Shown piece after piece: positions 47,375 to 58,113 of a DNA stretch of 64,000 bases (positions are counted from its first letter, which is position 1; every line of letters begins with the position of its first letter). Position numbers and translations under genes: made by a program. A model generated the notes under the pieces. The model ran no database searches, had not been told where the DNA came from, and saw only the letters and a list, made by a program, of their open reading frames with translations. This DNA is from Mesostigma viride (Eukaryota; Streptophyta; Mesostigmatophyceae; Mesostigmatales; Mesostigmataceae): the NCBI GenBank assembly GCA_009746045.1, contig RPFO01000213.1:6962609-7026608 (forward strand), given 5' to 3'.

Positions 47375-47969
47375 ATCGTGGTTCTCTGAACATAGTTTCT
47401 TTATAGTGAGATGGAAGGGTAGCCGCTATAGCTAGGTTATAGGGTTCACGTGACATACCTTTTGAGGCTGTCGAGGCCTGATCCGGATCAGTCGTGGCCA
47501 AAGCTTTGGCCAGTTTTTCTTGGCCAGGTGGCAGGAGCTACGTTGAGATATAAACCTGCCACTGTCTAGGTTTCTTTGTTAATGGCGTAGTGATTCACTA
47601 GATCTAGATTCTTTTTCTCACACAATATGTGACCTAATAGCCCCGGCAGCCTTACGCAAGCTGCCGGCAATTAGAACGCCACATTGCGTCATTTGTTCAG
47701 ACGCACCATTTGCGTGGCGAAAAAATGCCGTCCAGGCCAAGCCCGCATGACACGCAAAAATGGACAAAAACAAACCCACCTAGCTAAGGTCGGCCTCTTT
47801 TCTTTTCCCGCCCACCCTCCCTGCGTGTTTGGGGGTAAGGCTAGCCTTTGCCAAGCAATAAGTGTTCCCATGAGCATCGGCGGCTGGGATGTGGCCTGCC
47901 TTTTGTATGTGCTCCACTCATTGTTTTAATAAAGAGTCTGGTTACCCTGGAGTTCCACGGTTAATAGAA
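47375..47969 (+). repeat. A2-B2 terminal unit of element III
   Basis: A2 47375-47808 and B2 47809-47969, the same arrangement as 8174-8768. TTTAATAAAGAG near 47925 is a candidate poly(A) signal. Confidence 0.85.
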
Positions 47970-48218
47970 TGGGAATATACTGAAACATGCAAAATGATGG
48001 CCCCATCGTCCTAGGCAGAATGTGTCATATATAGCGCATTTTGCTATTTTTAGCTCAATACTGGCATATAATTGTGTATACCGCCCTCAACAGGTGGTGG
48101 GATGGACCCTTATGCATCCCATTTACATGCTACAATCATCTTTTGGGTACTCCAGGTCAGCCCTGCATGTTATTCCATGATATGATTTAATGGGGGCTGC
48201 CATAGGACCCTCACCTTA
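47970..48218. other. Unassigned spacer
   Basis: Nothing recognised. Confidence 0.3.
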
Positions 48219-49580
48219 ATCGGTTTTTTTCTGAAAGTAGTTTAATTAATCATCGTACGTGGGAAAGATAGGGCCGCTACATATTCCTTGGCCTGCGATA
48301 AGTGGAAGGCTGTCTGCGACATGGGTTGACAATTCCGTTTTCTGCAAAGGGTTCCAGACTCGCCTAATTTTCTTTACAGGACTCGGCTGTATATAAGGGT
48401 CGGCAGTTATTGTTGAGTGGTCGATCAGTAAAAACTAATCGGATTTCTCTGAAAATAGTTTGTTGAACAGAATGCGTAAAAGAAAGAGCTGCCACAACCT
48501 TGTGGCTGTACATGCAGAAAGGCTTCTTAGACGAACGGGGACGACTTATTGTTTACCGGGGAATCCTACTGGCAACTAGCTTTGCCTTTTGTAAGTCAGG
48601 CGCCGTTTGTTTGAACGGCCGGCCATGTGTGGAATGCTGACGGAAGTTGCGCCAAAAAGCTGTAATAAAATCTGATGTAACCAGCACTCACCAATTGATT
48701 GGTGTGCTACTTGGTTGGGTAGTGTGTTCAGTTTTGCATTTGTATAGTACACATGGCCTGACAGCTCGGACGTGTGACAGATGAGCTGGCTGGCTGAATT
48801 ATTAAATTGTCATTATTAGGATATTTCTGGTTTTGCCGTTTCCATTTTGACGGTAGGCTTGATAAGCATGGTCGGCGGGTTGTGACCCGTAATTGTTTCT
48901 TCCCACCCATCCCACCCTGGGGGCTCTTGCTCCTGCATGCGAGGGAGACGAGATGACTACTTAAACCTGCCTTTGGCAGGGGCTCTACTCATTGTTTTCA
49001 ATCAAATGCTGGTTTTCTTTTGGGAGCTCGAGTGTCATAATGGTATATTTTATACAACTTTCTAATCGAGATTGGTAGTTATTTGTTAGATGTGCACCAG
49101 CTTTATGATGTTAAGGACCTTTCGGTTGGTTGCGAATTGCCGAGTATTTTTAGTAAATTGCTGAGTATTTCATAGTGGACTCGGACCAGCCCAAAGGGTC
49201 AACAATGGGGTAGTTTTGTGGCTGTTAGAGGGCCGTATGTATTGTTGCCGGTACGGTTAGCGTACTGTCCTGTGGTGTTTGACCACGCTGCTTATAGTGG
49301 CATTTTCAGCACCGTTCAGACGGGTGCGTGACGCATGCCGGCATTGATTAATTTAGGATGATGTCAGCTTGTGCGTCAGTGGACCATGCCTTCTAGCAAG
49401 CTAGACGGGCAATTATACGCACTTGTTTCTTTTCCCTCCCTCCCACCCTGGAGGCTAATGATTCTTGCTTCCGCGTGCGGACTGAGAAACCTTATGGCCC
49501 TGTAACTTACTGCATTTGTGGCAGGGCTCCACTTGTTGTTTCAATCGAATGCTGGTCTTCTTGGGAGCTGAGTGGTTTTA
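48219..49580 (+). mobile_element. Solo C-family terminal unit, interrupted
   Basis: ATCGGTTTTTTTCTGAAAG start, GGAAAGATAGGGCCGCTA, broken at about 48437 by another unit and resuming at 49040 (ATATTTTATACAACTTTCTA) to CTTCTTGGGAGCTGAG and GTGGTTTTA at 49580. No genes. Confidence 0.75.
48438..49039 (+). mobile_element. Solo terminal unit of a fourth family, nested
   Basis: Begins ATCGGATTTCTCTGAAAATAG, the same start as the unit in A1 of element III, and ends GGTTTTCTTTTGGGAGCTCG then GTGTCATA. About 600 bp, inserted in the C-family unit without target duplication. Confidence 0.7.
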
Positions 49581-50275
49581 AACTACATCCTCTAGGAGGC
49601 CCCCTTTTAACATCGGCCCATGGGTCAGATAGTTTCTGATTTAAAGCTACATACATTCTCTGATAGTCGACATTACCTTAGGGATCTGTGGATGCATTAC
49701 CTTGGTCGCTGTTACACAAGGTACTCAAATTAACGAATGGAAATGTTCTTGCTGTGCTATCGCTCCGACACCCACTGACTGCACAGGCTGGCAGCTAGCT
49801 CGTTAAAGAGCGGCTCATTGGCATGGTCCAACTCCTGCCCCCCATCCCCAACAATCGCAACATGTTGATCTCCATCTTAAAACGGCCGCATGTGTCCCTG
49901 TGGCTTCTCTGCAATGATGTATCCATACTTGTTGCCAGGTTGACATCCAGTAGATTAGCGTGTCTGTGCTATTCAGTCACTTAACTGCATGTAATCCGTG
50001 TCATATGGAACACCTGCATGGACATGCAATTCCTTGCAGCCGTGCCTCATTTACTGGCATGGGATGTGAGGGTGGGTGTGACTCACGCTGTGCTGCAATT
50101 GTCAATTGATCGTGGCCGCTGTACCAAATATCTGCGATGATTACTTCCGTCGGGCGCTTCTTGGTGTGGGAATTTTATCTTTGAAGTTCTTTGGTTTGTA
50201 CCAGACCGCCGGGGCAAATTGACATCATAGCGTTGTCACCTTCACCCTAATTGTGAACCATGCTGTGACGTGCAG
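49581..50275. other. Intron-like sequence
   Basis: No further exon convincingly recognised. Pyrimidine tracts precede the acceptor at 50275. Confidence 0.35.
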
Positions 50276-50394
50276 GTATGTCGACGAGAACCTGGGATTA
50301 TGTGGCTTCATTGACCTCGACGGATTAACTAACATGGATGCATACTCGTATTCTGATACGAGTCTCAGCACAGATCCAGCTGCAACATGCCCCG
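50276..50394 (+). CDS. Post-LRR cap exon (N-L-G-L-C-G), phase 2 in, phase 1 out
   Basis: Acceptor GACGTGCAG; 119 nt = one nucleotide, 39 codons, one nucleotide; donor GTATGT. The peptide has Y-V-D-E-N-L-G-L-C-G and ends A-A-T-C-P. N-x-G-L-C-G directly after the last repeat is the standard C-terminal cap of plant-type LRR ectodomains. Entry phase equals the exit phase of the LRR exons; exit phase equals the entry phase of the Cys-module exons at 56770 and 57641, and the joined codon would read C-P-E-C-M-D, parallel to C-A-V-C-L-D at the next junction. Confidence 0.7.
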
Positions 50395-51009
50395 GTATGT
50401 AAATTTGCAAATCTCCTCTTCCATGACAAGTTGATTGGTTGGCCGCAATACAGCATTAGCTCAAAGATCGTAAACTACTTGAAAGCATTAATATATAATT
50501 TTTTGTTTTTTAACAATATATGTGAAAATGATGTTCTGTGTGAATGATTGTGCTAGTACTATCAAGGTGCTTGAATGAAAATGTCACTTGGCTCCAAATA
50601 AGACCAGATGCTCAATTCGCAACAATGATTGAAGCCCTGCAGCAAATGCAGCAGTTACTGTGGCCTTAGTTAGATGCTTTTGGCGCTGTATGCACAAGCA
50701 CAAACTCCAGGCAGGTGGGTGGGAAAGAACAACAATTGCGGCTTACTGCCTGCCTATAGCCTGCTCCACTGAGGTGGCCGACTGGCTGTCCATATGCAGG
50801 CTGACAACTTTCTAAACCCAGCATGCTAACGCCTAGTAATGTCACAACTTCATGCAAATTTGGACTGGCTAACAACGTTACCAAACCTGAACTGCAAGCA
50901 TGACCTGTCACCTTTTCGTGGCATTGCCAGCACTGCCCCTAAATTACCTACAGGCGTCATCATAGTCGCATTAAACTACCTGTTCAGATGAACTATATTC
51001 CTTCTTCAG
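50395..51009. other. Unassigned, with a small repeat relic
   Basis: Around 50695-50750, CTCCAGGCAGGTGGGTGGGAAAG and ACAATTGCGGCTTACTGCCTG resemble the reversed B-repeat sequence of the C-family. Otherwise nothing is recognised. Confidence 0.4.
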
Positions 51010-51017
51010 ACTCAAAT

Positions 51018-52434
51018 CAGTGTACAGGCATACGCAATACGCAATCGTACGGGGCCCATGGGTATTGGGTAGAGTATGCTCGTACGGGGTATTTTACGCA
51101 AATCGTACGGTGACTCTTGAAAATGCCTATTTTTGAATGGTTCCAGGGGGGCGTCAATATTCTGATCAATCAGGCATGTTTTCTTTGTGTTCTTGCAACA
51201 CCACTTGCCTATACGTGACACATCATCACATGACATCGGCCTTGCCGTCGCTGCCTACAAGTACAAGGATTGTCCTGTCAAAAGCACAAAACAACAGAGT
51301 TGTATTCACAATCCGTGCACACCTGACAAGGATAATAACACAAGTAGATATGCATGCACAATGACACTTGCAGTGGTATAATAGAGATTGCTGCCACCAT
51401 TACTGTATGTTGAGCTTAAAAATCACGTCATCACTGGCAGCATGGAATTGCTACATTTACTAGGACTGAAATACTGCACATTGTCAGTTCGCCAACTTGC
51501 CAAATACGGTATTAAGACATTGTTCCAGAAACAGGCATCTCCCCTACTTGCGGTAGGCCACCAAGATTAATCTGCATGAAGCAAGAATCCATACATGCAA
51601 GCAACCTTACCCAGCTTCCCTAAAACACTTAACACACATGGTACGGTGGCTGACTACCAGCAGCCTGCATAGCTAAATAAGGCATTAGGTGCATCGTGAG
51701 TCACACGAAGCACCTCGCAGCCTGCGACGTTATGCCTCCGGCGGCCTCTTGCACTTGCTCAGTCTTGCCTCCTTTGCATACGTGGCATCCATGATCTGGC
51801 GGGTGCTAGCCTGGCTCGGGTGGTAAAACCCGAGAATTTCACATCGCAGAGTGTGCACGTCAGCTTGTAGTTACCTGTCGGCTGCCCTTTCTTGTTGAGA
51901 GTCTGTTCTTTCACAATGTGTGTCCAGACATTCTCAGATACGGCCCGCATCTTCTCGGCCATCATCATCGTGTTTCATTGACCCCCCATCACCGTCGCTA
52001 GCCATGGTGCCTGGACGTCAGTTGTGCGACGCTTAATGTTAGGTGCCAGATTCACGCTCTTATTGGCAGGCAGCAAAACTTTGTCCCGGGTCACCTAATT
52101 ATTGTCTTCCTCGTCCTTCGTCTCCTTAGTCACACCTTCCGACACGCAGCAATGCACGTACAGTGGTACATACACGGCCAGCTTGGCACCTATAGCTGCA
52201 TGCCCGTCTATTTGTCGCAGAGTAATTACAGGCCGCCTGAGTCTAGTTCCGGCTCCACCTGACGTCCAAAACGATGCCAGACGCTACTTCGTACGCGGTT
52301 CATACGCAAAAAAATACGCAGTACGCCAAAAAATGCGCCGTGCGTAATTTTTTGCCCATTTTAATACGCAAATCTTGCGCATGGCGTATAATGCGCATCA
52401 TACGGCGTACTGTACGCCGTATGCCTGTGCACTG
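51018..52434 (-). mobile_element. hAT-type element with perfect 8-bp target duplication
   Basis: 1,417 bp. Ends CAGTGTACAGGCATACG and CGTATGCCTGTGCACTG (one mismatch), flanked by ACTCAAAT at 51010-51017 and 52435-52442. Subterminal TACGC/GTACG words are clustered at both ends. It contains a BED-type zinc finger fragment on the - strand, the N-terminus of a hAT transposase, so it is an internally deleted relative of an autonomous element. Confidence 0.9.
51759..51968 (-). pseudogene. N-terminal BED-finger fragment of a hAT transposase
   Basis: Start Met at 51968. V-W-T-H-I then K-L-T-C-T-L-C-D-V-K-F-S-G-F-T-T-R-A-R-L fits the BED finger (aromatic W, C-x2-C, K-F-x-G). The His pair expected after R-A-R-L is absent in this frame and a stop follows, so a frameshift or deletion cuts it. 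BED fingers bind the element's subterminal repeats; the catalytic DDE/RNase H-like part is missing. Confidence 0.6.
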
Positions 52435-52442
52435 ACTCAAAT

Positions 52443-53640
52443 ATCAAGTGAAAGTATACCGATTGCCTGTCTTTCAAAAATGGACGTACTGGATGATTCT
52501 TACAGCGCATTAATTCATCTGGTATATCATATAGCCTATCTTTTGGTCCATTGGGGCTCCTTAACCCACCAAGAGTAACACTTGCTAAATCTGATAGCTA
52601 GGCTTTATAAAGTAGAGCCCATACCACACCATTCAAAGTCATTGTACAAATCATTATCAGGCTTGTTGTAACACCATTCTGGGGCCCAGCACATAGCTCC
52701 AAACACATGAGTTTTCCCACATCCCTGCACCTGGACACCAGTCCTCTCCCCTGGCCCCCGCCTCTGCATGTTGCCACAGCTCCATCGTCGCCCCTGTGTG
52801 GCCGCTACGGTATCCCGGCGGACGCTGGGCGAACCCATCTCGTTCCCCCCGTGAGTTGAATGCCCTTCACTGCTGGCTAGCACGCCGGCGATGGAGACGG
52901 GATTTTTGTTGTTTGGGGAACCAATTGTGGGAGGCTGAGCCCGCAGCCGCCACTGATTGCTATTGAACCCTTGCAGCTGGCCAGGCCGCAAGGAGCTCAG
53001 CGGCGCGGCGCTAACCGATAAGGCACGCTCGAGCCTCTAACCCGAGACTACCGGTAGGCTACCCGATAGTGCATGCTCGAGCCTCTAACCCGAGACTACC
53101 GGCACTCAGTGGATCTGTGCTCTGACCGTCCCGGCGCGCACTGGCTTCCGTACCTTGCTGAGGCACCGACTAGCATCTAGACACCAATCTTTGATGCCCA
53201 CCTGACTAGGCGCCCAGGCCGGCGACTACCGGCCAGCGGATAGATGCCACTCAGGAGCACAACTCCCATACTTTCTTTTTAAATAATTATCATAAATTAT
53301 TTATTAATTATTTAAAACGAATATAAATTATTTATTAATTATTTAAAGCGAGGGGCAATAGGGTAGCACTGACCCTACGTACGTTCAAGTAGAGAAACAC
53401 GTAACGGCACACTGGCCATCCCCAAATCCTAAACCCCAAGGAGGGTGCCCTACGCTGGGATCTGAGCACGCCAAAAACACCCGGGCTTTGCTCCCGGCCT
53501 CCTTTTCTACTTGGGTGCAACTGCACCACATGCATCATTAGTAGGCACACTGGCCGCCTGTCAGGTCTAGGGAAATGTATTCACAGATGAAAGAAGCGCC
53601 CATCATTCCCATGCAAAAGGACGACAGGTCACACTGTAAA
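52443..53640. other. Unassigned, with a 40-bp direct repeat
   Basis: A 40-bp unit containing GCTCGAGCCTCTAACCCGAG occurs at 53015-53054 and 53063-53102. An AT-rich stretch with TAAATTATTTATTAATTATT is doubled near 53290-53345. The - strand frame 52991-52605 has C-W-A-P-E-W-C-Y-N but no family I recognise. Confidence 0.4.
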
Positions 53641-53648
53641 AAAAAAAC

Positions 53649-54330
53649 TCATGTCATCATGAGCTGCCGCAGCAGCTTGTACTGAGGCCCCGACAGCATC
53701 GCTGGCTCGGTCAAGGCATCGGCAATACTCTCGCTCTCAGGGATCCACCGCCGCTCATCCAACACCCTGGCGGAGTCGGCCAACTCAAGGTAATCTAGTT
53801 TGGTGGTGGAGGCGAGCGGGTTATTCAGAAACTCAATGATTGACTTGCTATCTGTGCACAGCCGCATGCGGAGCGACAGCGCCACGCGGGCCTTCCGCAA
53901 TCCTTCGCAAAAGGTGCTGCACATAACACGCATGGTCGACAGCGGAAATGAACGCGCGACACTCCGCGCGATTGCTGTCTACCACTACCTGCTGATGGAT
54001 GCGGCTATACCAGTCGACAATAGTGGGCTGCCCAGTGGGGCTATCAAGAAAAAAGATGGCCGCCTCCCGCGCGCGCAGCTGCGTGATGGTACGCGACTCC
54101 AGGTTCGCGTCAGAGTAAATGGTCATTGCCACCGGGCGGGTGATATCAACCCCCCACACGCGCAGGCCCGGTGACGCCAAGACTTGCGTCCGAAGATGCT
54201 GCGCTCCCATGCCCGCAAGCACGGCGTCGGGCGCACGCGCGTAGATGGACAGGTCGGGTCGCACCGTGCCCGCGAGCCACCCCAGCTAGCCGCGCAATTG
54301 CGGTCCCGCGGACGCATCCAGCCGCTCAGG
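53649..54330 (-). pseudogene. RT C-terminus and RNase H of the Copia-like relic
   Basis: L-G-W-L-A-G-T-V-R-P-D-L-S-I-Y-A (the Copia motif before RNase H), then T-I-Y-S-D-A-N (first Asp), N-R-A-E-C-R-A (Glu), and, after a frameshift near 53900, L-C-T-D-S-K-S-I-I (second Asp) and E-S-I-A-D-A-L-T-E-P near the end. An in-frame stop lies just before the L-G-W-L-A motif. Not functional. Confidence 0.7.
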
Positions 54331-54385
54331 CAGCGATTGCGCGAGCTTGTCGGCATATTCCGCGACACACATCACCTCTATGACG

Positions 54386-55555
54386 TCACTTGGGCATGGC
54401 TGGCCGTGGGGCGCGGCATGTGTTGGGGTCGTGTCCAGGAAGCCGAACCGCCCAGCAGCGCCGGCACACTTGAGTCGCCTTGCCGAGGTCCAGCCGCAGC
54501 GTGCAGTTGGCCTCGGTGTGCCCCATGCCGGTGCACCGCTCGCAGACGACCTTCTCCTTGGGGACGCCTCCCTGCTGCTGTTGCTGCCTGCCAGCACCGC
54601 CCTCCTGTCGAGGCTGCTTGCCCTGACGGCCTCCCGGCCCGCATTTGCTGGACGCGTTGTGGTTGTGCCGACCACCGCGAGCTTGGCGTTTGCCACCCAA
54701 CATTCGCACCACGTTCTCGGCCACCGTCGTGGACAGCTGGGTAACAAGAGTGGTCAAGTCCGACAGAGAAGCTGCTGGCGGGGTCGTAGCAGGCACAGGG
54801 TTTACCTGAGCAACTGTCGGCAGCTTGTTGTTACGCCTGGGGCCGCCCCGGTCCTTGAACATCTCTCGGAGGTGCGCCATGGCTGCGTTGAACCGTTTCT
54901 GGTCGTCCGGGGTGCCCACTACCACGGAAGAAGCTAGCGCAATTCTCATGCCGAGACCGTCCTTTACATAGGCACGGCTCTCTCGCGTCAGCCCCAGCGC
55001 ATCCAGAACTGCGCTGAGTAAATATTCGCTACTCATGTGCTTCAAGACACCCTTGCTCCGGACCTGGGCCACGAATCTGGCCATGTCCGAGCTGAGGTAA
55101 TTGGGGTCAAGCGACAGGTTGCGCACCAGCGCCTGCCCCTCCTTTTCCTCGTCAGGAAAGCTTGAGGTGTCGAGCACCTCCTGCAGGGCCTTCACTGTGT
55201 TGGGCCAGGTCCACGCCTCTTTGCTGGCGTTGATAATGACCCCTCGCACGTCCGCATTACCCGTAGCCTCGTTGCATACGTCTGCCTGATGGCCCATCCC
55301 CCTCCATCTGTGGCTTTTCACTCCCCCTGTGTTGTGGTGTCGACCCCGGCCTGGGCCGATCGCGGCTTCCCGGTCGATGGAAGCGACTCGCCTTGCCCTG
55401 GGCACGGGGTAAGAGATATCCGTGGACTCAACACTGGGGGCCACAGCCATCGCCTCGAAGGCAGTGACCATGCGCCGCTGGCTGAATCCTAACCAGGGGC
55501 ATACAAACTTAATTTGCTTCAGGCCCTTCCGCATGCAAAGAGGCCGATAGAGCAT
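54386..55555 (-). CDS. Copia-like Gag with two zinc-knuckle motifs
   Basis: 389 residues, intact frame. Middle part helical (S-S-D-M-A-R-F-V-A-Q-V-R-S-K-G); Gln/Gly/Arg-rich section; then C-E-R-C-T-G-M-G-H-T-E-A-N-C (C-x2-C-x4-H-x4-C, the retroviral-type knuckle) and C-R-R-C-W-A-V-R-L-P-G-H-D-P-N-T-C (C-x2-C-x7-H-x4-C). Zinc knuckles bind the element's RNA during particle assembly. The start could be an internal Met (for example residue 29), since the first 30 residues overlap the leader. It may be the only undisrupted retroelement gene in the window. Confidence 0.7.
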   Translation of the reverse strand: MLYRPLCMRKGLKQIKFVCPWLGFSQRRMVTAFEAMAVAPSVESTDISYPVPRARRVASIDREAAIGPGRGRHHNTGGVKSHRWRGMGHQADVCNEATGNADVRGVIINASKEAWTWPNTVKALQEVLDTSSFPDEEKEGQALVRNLSLDPNYLSSDMARFVAQVRSKGVLKHMSSEYLLSAVLDALGLTRESRAYVKDGLGMRIALASSVVVGTPDDQKRFNAAMAHLREMFKDRGGPRRNNKLPTVAQVNPVPATTPPAASLSDLTTLVTQLSTTVAENVVRMLGGKRQARGGRHNHNASSKCGPGGRQGKQPRQEGGAGRQQQQQGGVPKEKVVCERCTGMGHTEANCTLRLDLGKATQVCRRCWAVRLPGHDPNTCRAPRPAMPK

Positions 55556-55687
55556 TGACTAATATTTGGCGCAGCCGCCATGGCGGCCAGCCAACCTTAC
55601 TAGCAAATGCTGGCTGCAAGTTGCGAAGCTGAAACGAGGCCTTCTAACGTCCCCTTTGTCACTCATGTAAATACTGACTGCTCATAC

Positions 55688-55872
55688 TGTTAGGATATAT
55701 ATTTGGTTGGCCGCGTTTCAACACCTGATTGGCCGCGACTTGTCAAATATATAACAAGCCTCAAATATGAAATAGAGACTATTTTACATATTGAGTATTG
55801 GGCTCAGCCACAATACTGAGCTTCACATCCAAAAACTCCAACACGTCCAGCCACCGAATATATATCCTAACA
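55688..55872 (-). repeat. 185-bp LTR of the Copia-like relic
   Basis: Bounded by TGTTAGGATATATATT and AATATATATCCTAACA, i.e. TG...CA ends with about 17-bp inverted termini, the usual Copia form. It lies just upstream of gag on the - strand. Contains TATATAA-type sequence near 55750 that could serve as promoter. Confidence 0.65.
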
Positions 55873-56112
55873 CATGCACTTGCGCCATGCCTAGGTCGCT
55901 TCTACCGTACGTCACTAGACCATGTAAGTGGCGCCAAGCCCTGCACCACAGGTCCACACTCCGCACCACCAGCACAATGTGCCGGCAGGTGCAGTACCCT
56001 CGTGACAGGCGCTGGTACTACGCTACATACACGCGTCGGTCCCCTTCGAGCCCGTCCAAATGTCACATAAAAAATGAGCAACGCTCAACGAGGATAATAA
56101 ACCAGCCGACCC
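55873..56112. other. Unassigned
   Basis: No coding signal. Confidence 0.3.
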
Positions 56113-56204
56113 TTGACTAACTGGTTGTTAAATAGGCCCGAACTCACCACCACCACCACCACTTTTACCACCACCAGTGACCACCACCACCACCACCACC
56201 ACCA

Positions 56205-56236
<32 letters not shown>

Positions 56237-56380
56237 AACGTGATAATGGTCATCACCATCACCACCACCATCCTCATCCCCCTCCCCCTCCCCCTCCCCC
56301 TCCCCCTCCCCTCCCCCTCCCTGTCCCCGTCATCGTCATCGTCATCGTCACCACCGTTATCATTACTGTCATCAAGCATG
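56113..56380. repeat. Compound trinucleotide/hexanucleotide array
   Basis: (CAC)n, (CCG)n, (CAC)n again, (CCCCTC)n and (GTCATC)n in succession. H-, P- and V-rich frames are artefacts. Confidence 0.92.
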
Positions 56381-56769
56381 GTGAGGTTGATCCCAGCTCT
56401 GTGCTATTATACGTGCACAGAGCGGCGCGCGCTCCCACGGGCCACTGCATGGGCTATGTAATGCCAGAGTCCTTGCACCTCGCACCACACCTCTCGGCCA
56501 GTACCCGCTTTGAGACTGAATGGAAGGATCCAATCAATGTTGGGCCCTGGCATCCCTTATTTAGCACGCAGTGTCGTGCGCTCTATTATGGTGCCTCACA
56601 TGTTGCGATTGCCATTAATAGTGCTTACATTACTTACATACCATACTAATCATGGCTGTCTGTCTATCCTTGCAAGTGTGCTGGCCGGCTGACTGACGTA
56701 TAAATTCCCATGCCAACATTTGCGGGCTAAATTTACGGGGGGGTTCATGGGGGATGACGTGCTGAGCAG
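56381..56769. other. Intron-like sequence
   Basis: Nothing recognised up to the acceptor CTGAGCAG at 56769. Confidence 0.35.
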
Positions 56770-56955
56770 AGTGCATGGACACCTCGGCGGGGGTGGGCAC
56801 CGACTACGGCTGCTACACCGCTAAGCAAATGGGTCCCCTTGGGGTGCTGTCAGACGCCCCTGTCTGCTTCACCCAAGGTTTTAACAACGGCACGTTCGAC
56901 GCGGGAACAGAGATGGACCCCAGCAATGATATGGGCGCCCAGGAGGTGTGCGCAG
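56770..56955 (+). CDS. Cysteine-module exon 1, phase-1 introns
   Basis: 186 nt read as two nucleotides, 61 codons and one nucleotide; acceptor GAGCAG, donor GTATAT. Module: C-M-D-T ... G-T-D-Y-G-C ... D-A-P-V-C-F ... E-V-C-A. Four cysteines and the T-D-x-G-C and P-x-C motifs are shared with the exon at 57641. The pattern suggests a secreted disulphide-rich repeat. I do not recognise the domain family. Symmetric phase-1 exons are typical of modules amplified by exon duplication. Likely downstream part of the LRR gene (see 50276). Confidence 0.65.
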
Positions 56956-57640
56956 GTATATATGGAGTATGCTCCTGCCGGATCTGTGGCTCGATTGGCA
57001 TTGTATGGATCATCTACACCTTTCTTGTTGTGTCTTAGTCAGGGATTGAAGACCAGTTTGTGCCCCACGAAGAAAGCAAGTACCCAGGCGCAGCCAGCTG
57101 TGCAATGTTGCGTTGGGCAAGCTGTGGGTGGTTGGGGGGCAAAAAGCGGCAAACACAGCAGCTGGGGGGTGGGGATGGGGGGAATGGGCAAAGAGGTGGC
57201 AGTGCTGGAAAGAACTAAATGGATTGCAGTGGCCAACTAAAAGGATTGCAGCGGCCTAGCTGGTAAATTGCTCGGTGCAGGCAACAGTGGGCTTGAACAT
57301 AGCACAACGACCTTTTCGGCTCATCAATCCATATGGTTGGATAGCATAGATAGAGAGAGTGTAATCTAAGCATATAGAGAGTGTAATCTTGCCCTCTGTC
57401 GGGTGCCCACCATCCACCGGCCCCGCACAGTTTGACATGGTCCTATTATGCACATGGATGCATGGAGCCCTTACTGCCAGCTGTGCCCGCGGATGGCGCC
57501 TGACACTATAGCTAGGGTTCCTCGCATGGATCATGGATGACGCAACTAACCAGCCTACTTGTGTGCGTGTATTTGCATGGGGGGTGTTGCGACCGCTGCC
57601 GTGCCGCGCCTTTTTTTTCTGTTCACCGCTATGCATGCAG
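56956..57640. other. Intron between the two cysteine-module exons
   Basis: 685 bp, GTATAT ... ATGCATGCAG, with a pyrimidine tract (CTTTTTTTTCTGTTC) just before the acceptor. No other features. Confidence 0.55.
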
Positions 57641-57796
57641 TGTGCCTGGACGACAAGACAGACTTGGGCATTGACCTTGGGTGCAACCAACGGGAGCCGT
57701 ACTGTGGGGACGTGGTTGCTCCATGGACGCCAGGGACAACCCCGGCCACGCAGGACTTGAACGATGGCGACTCGGGCTTCGGGCTCTTCTGTGGAA
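57641..57796 (+). CDS. Cysteine-module exon 2, phase-1 introns
   Basis: 156 nt: two nucleotides, 51 codons, one nucleotide; donor GTAAGT. Module: C-L-D-D-K-T-D-L-G-I-D-L-G-C ... E-P-Y-C-G ... G-L-F-C-G. Spliced to 56955 the junction reads V-C-A-V-C-L-D. Same cysteine spacing logic as exon 1, so a tandem repeat of one domain. No further exon is found before the mobile elements at 57986; the gene presumably continues beyond the window or past the nested block. Confidence 0.7.
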
Positions 57797-58113
57797 GTAA
57801 GTGGCTGGGTGCAAATTTAGTGTGCAAATTTATTATGGGTGGATGAGGGGGGGAAGGGGGCAGGCATGTGTGCATGCGTGCACTTATGGGTAAAACATAT
57901 CACGCTAAAGGCATGTCGCTGTTGCCCTTGACTCACATAAGCCCCTCTTCTTTCTCTGGTGTAAGTATCTGTTGTCTAAGGGAAAATCGGTTTTCTCTGA
58001 AAGTGATTTAATTAACGTATGCAGGAAAGATAGGGCCGCTATGCCTTGGCCTGCGACTTGTAAGGCTGTCTGCAACATGGGTTGACTATTCCGGTTGTTA
58101 CAAAGGTTTTTCA

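Larger units (their letters stand above)
41854..47969 (+). mobile_element. Element III: PAT/Kangaroo-like retrotransposon, nearly full length
   Basis: A1 (41854-42080 and 42903-43082, split by an insertion), Gag-like gene, RT-RNase H, recombinase, B1 (to 47374), A2 (47375-47808), B2 (47809-47969). Ends ATCGTGG ... TTAATAGAA, no target duplication. It shares with element II a set of inactivating changes absent from element I, so II and III descend from one defective parent. Confidence 0.88.
53649..55872 (-). mobile_element. Copia-like retrotransposon relic with one LTR
   Basis: On the - strand: LTR (55872-55688), Gag-like gene (55555-54386), then directly the C-terminal part of RT/RNase H (about 54400-53650). 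Protease, integrase and most of RT are missing, and no 3' LTR is found. The gene order left and the L-A-G-T-V-R-P-D motif identify Ty1/Copia. Confidence 0.7.

Noticed and set aside
54347-54937. 196-codon + strand frame
   Set aside because: Antisense shadow of the Copia-like Gag, whose zinc knuckles are on the - strand.
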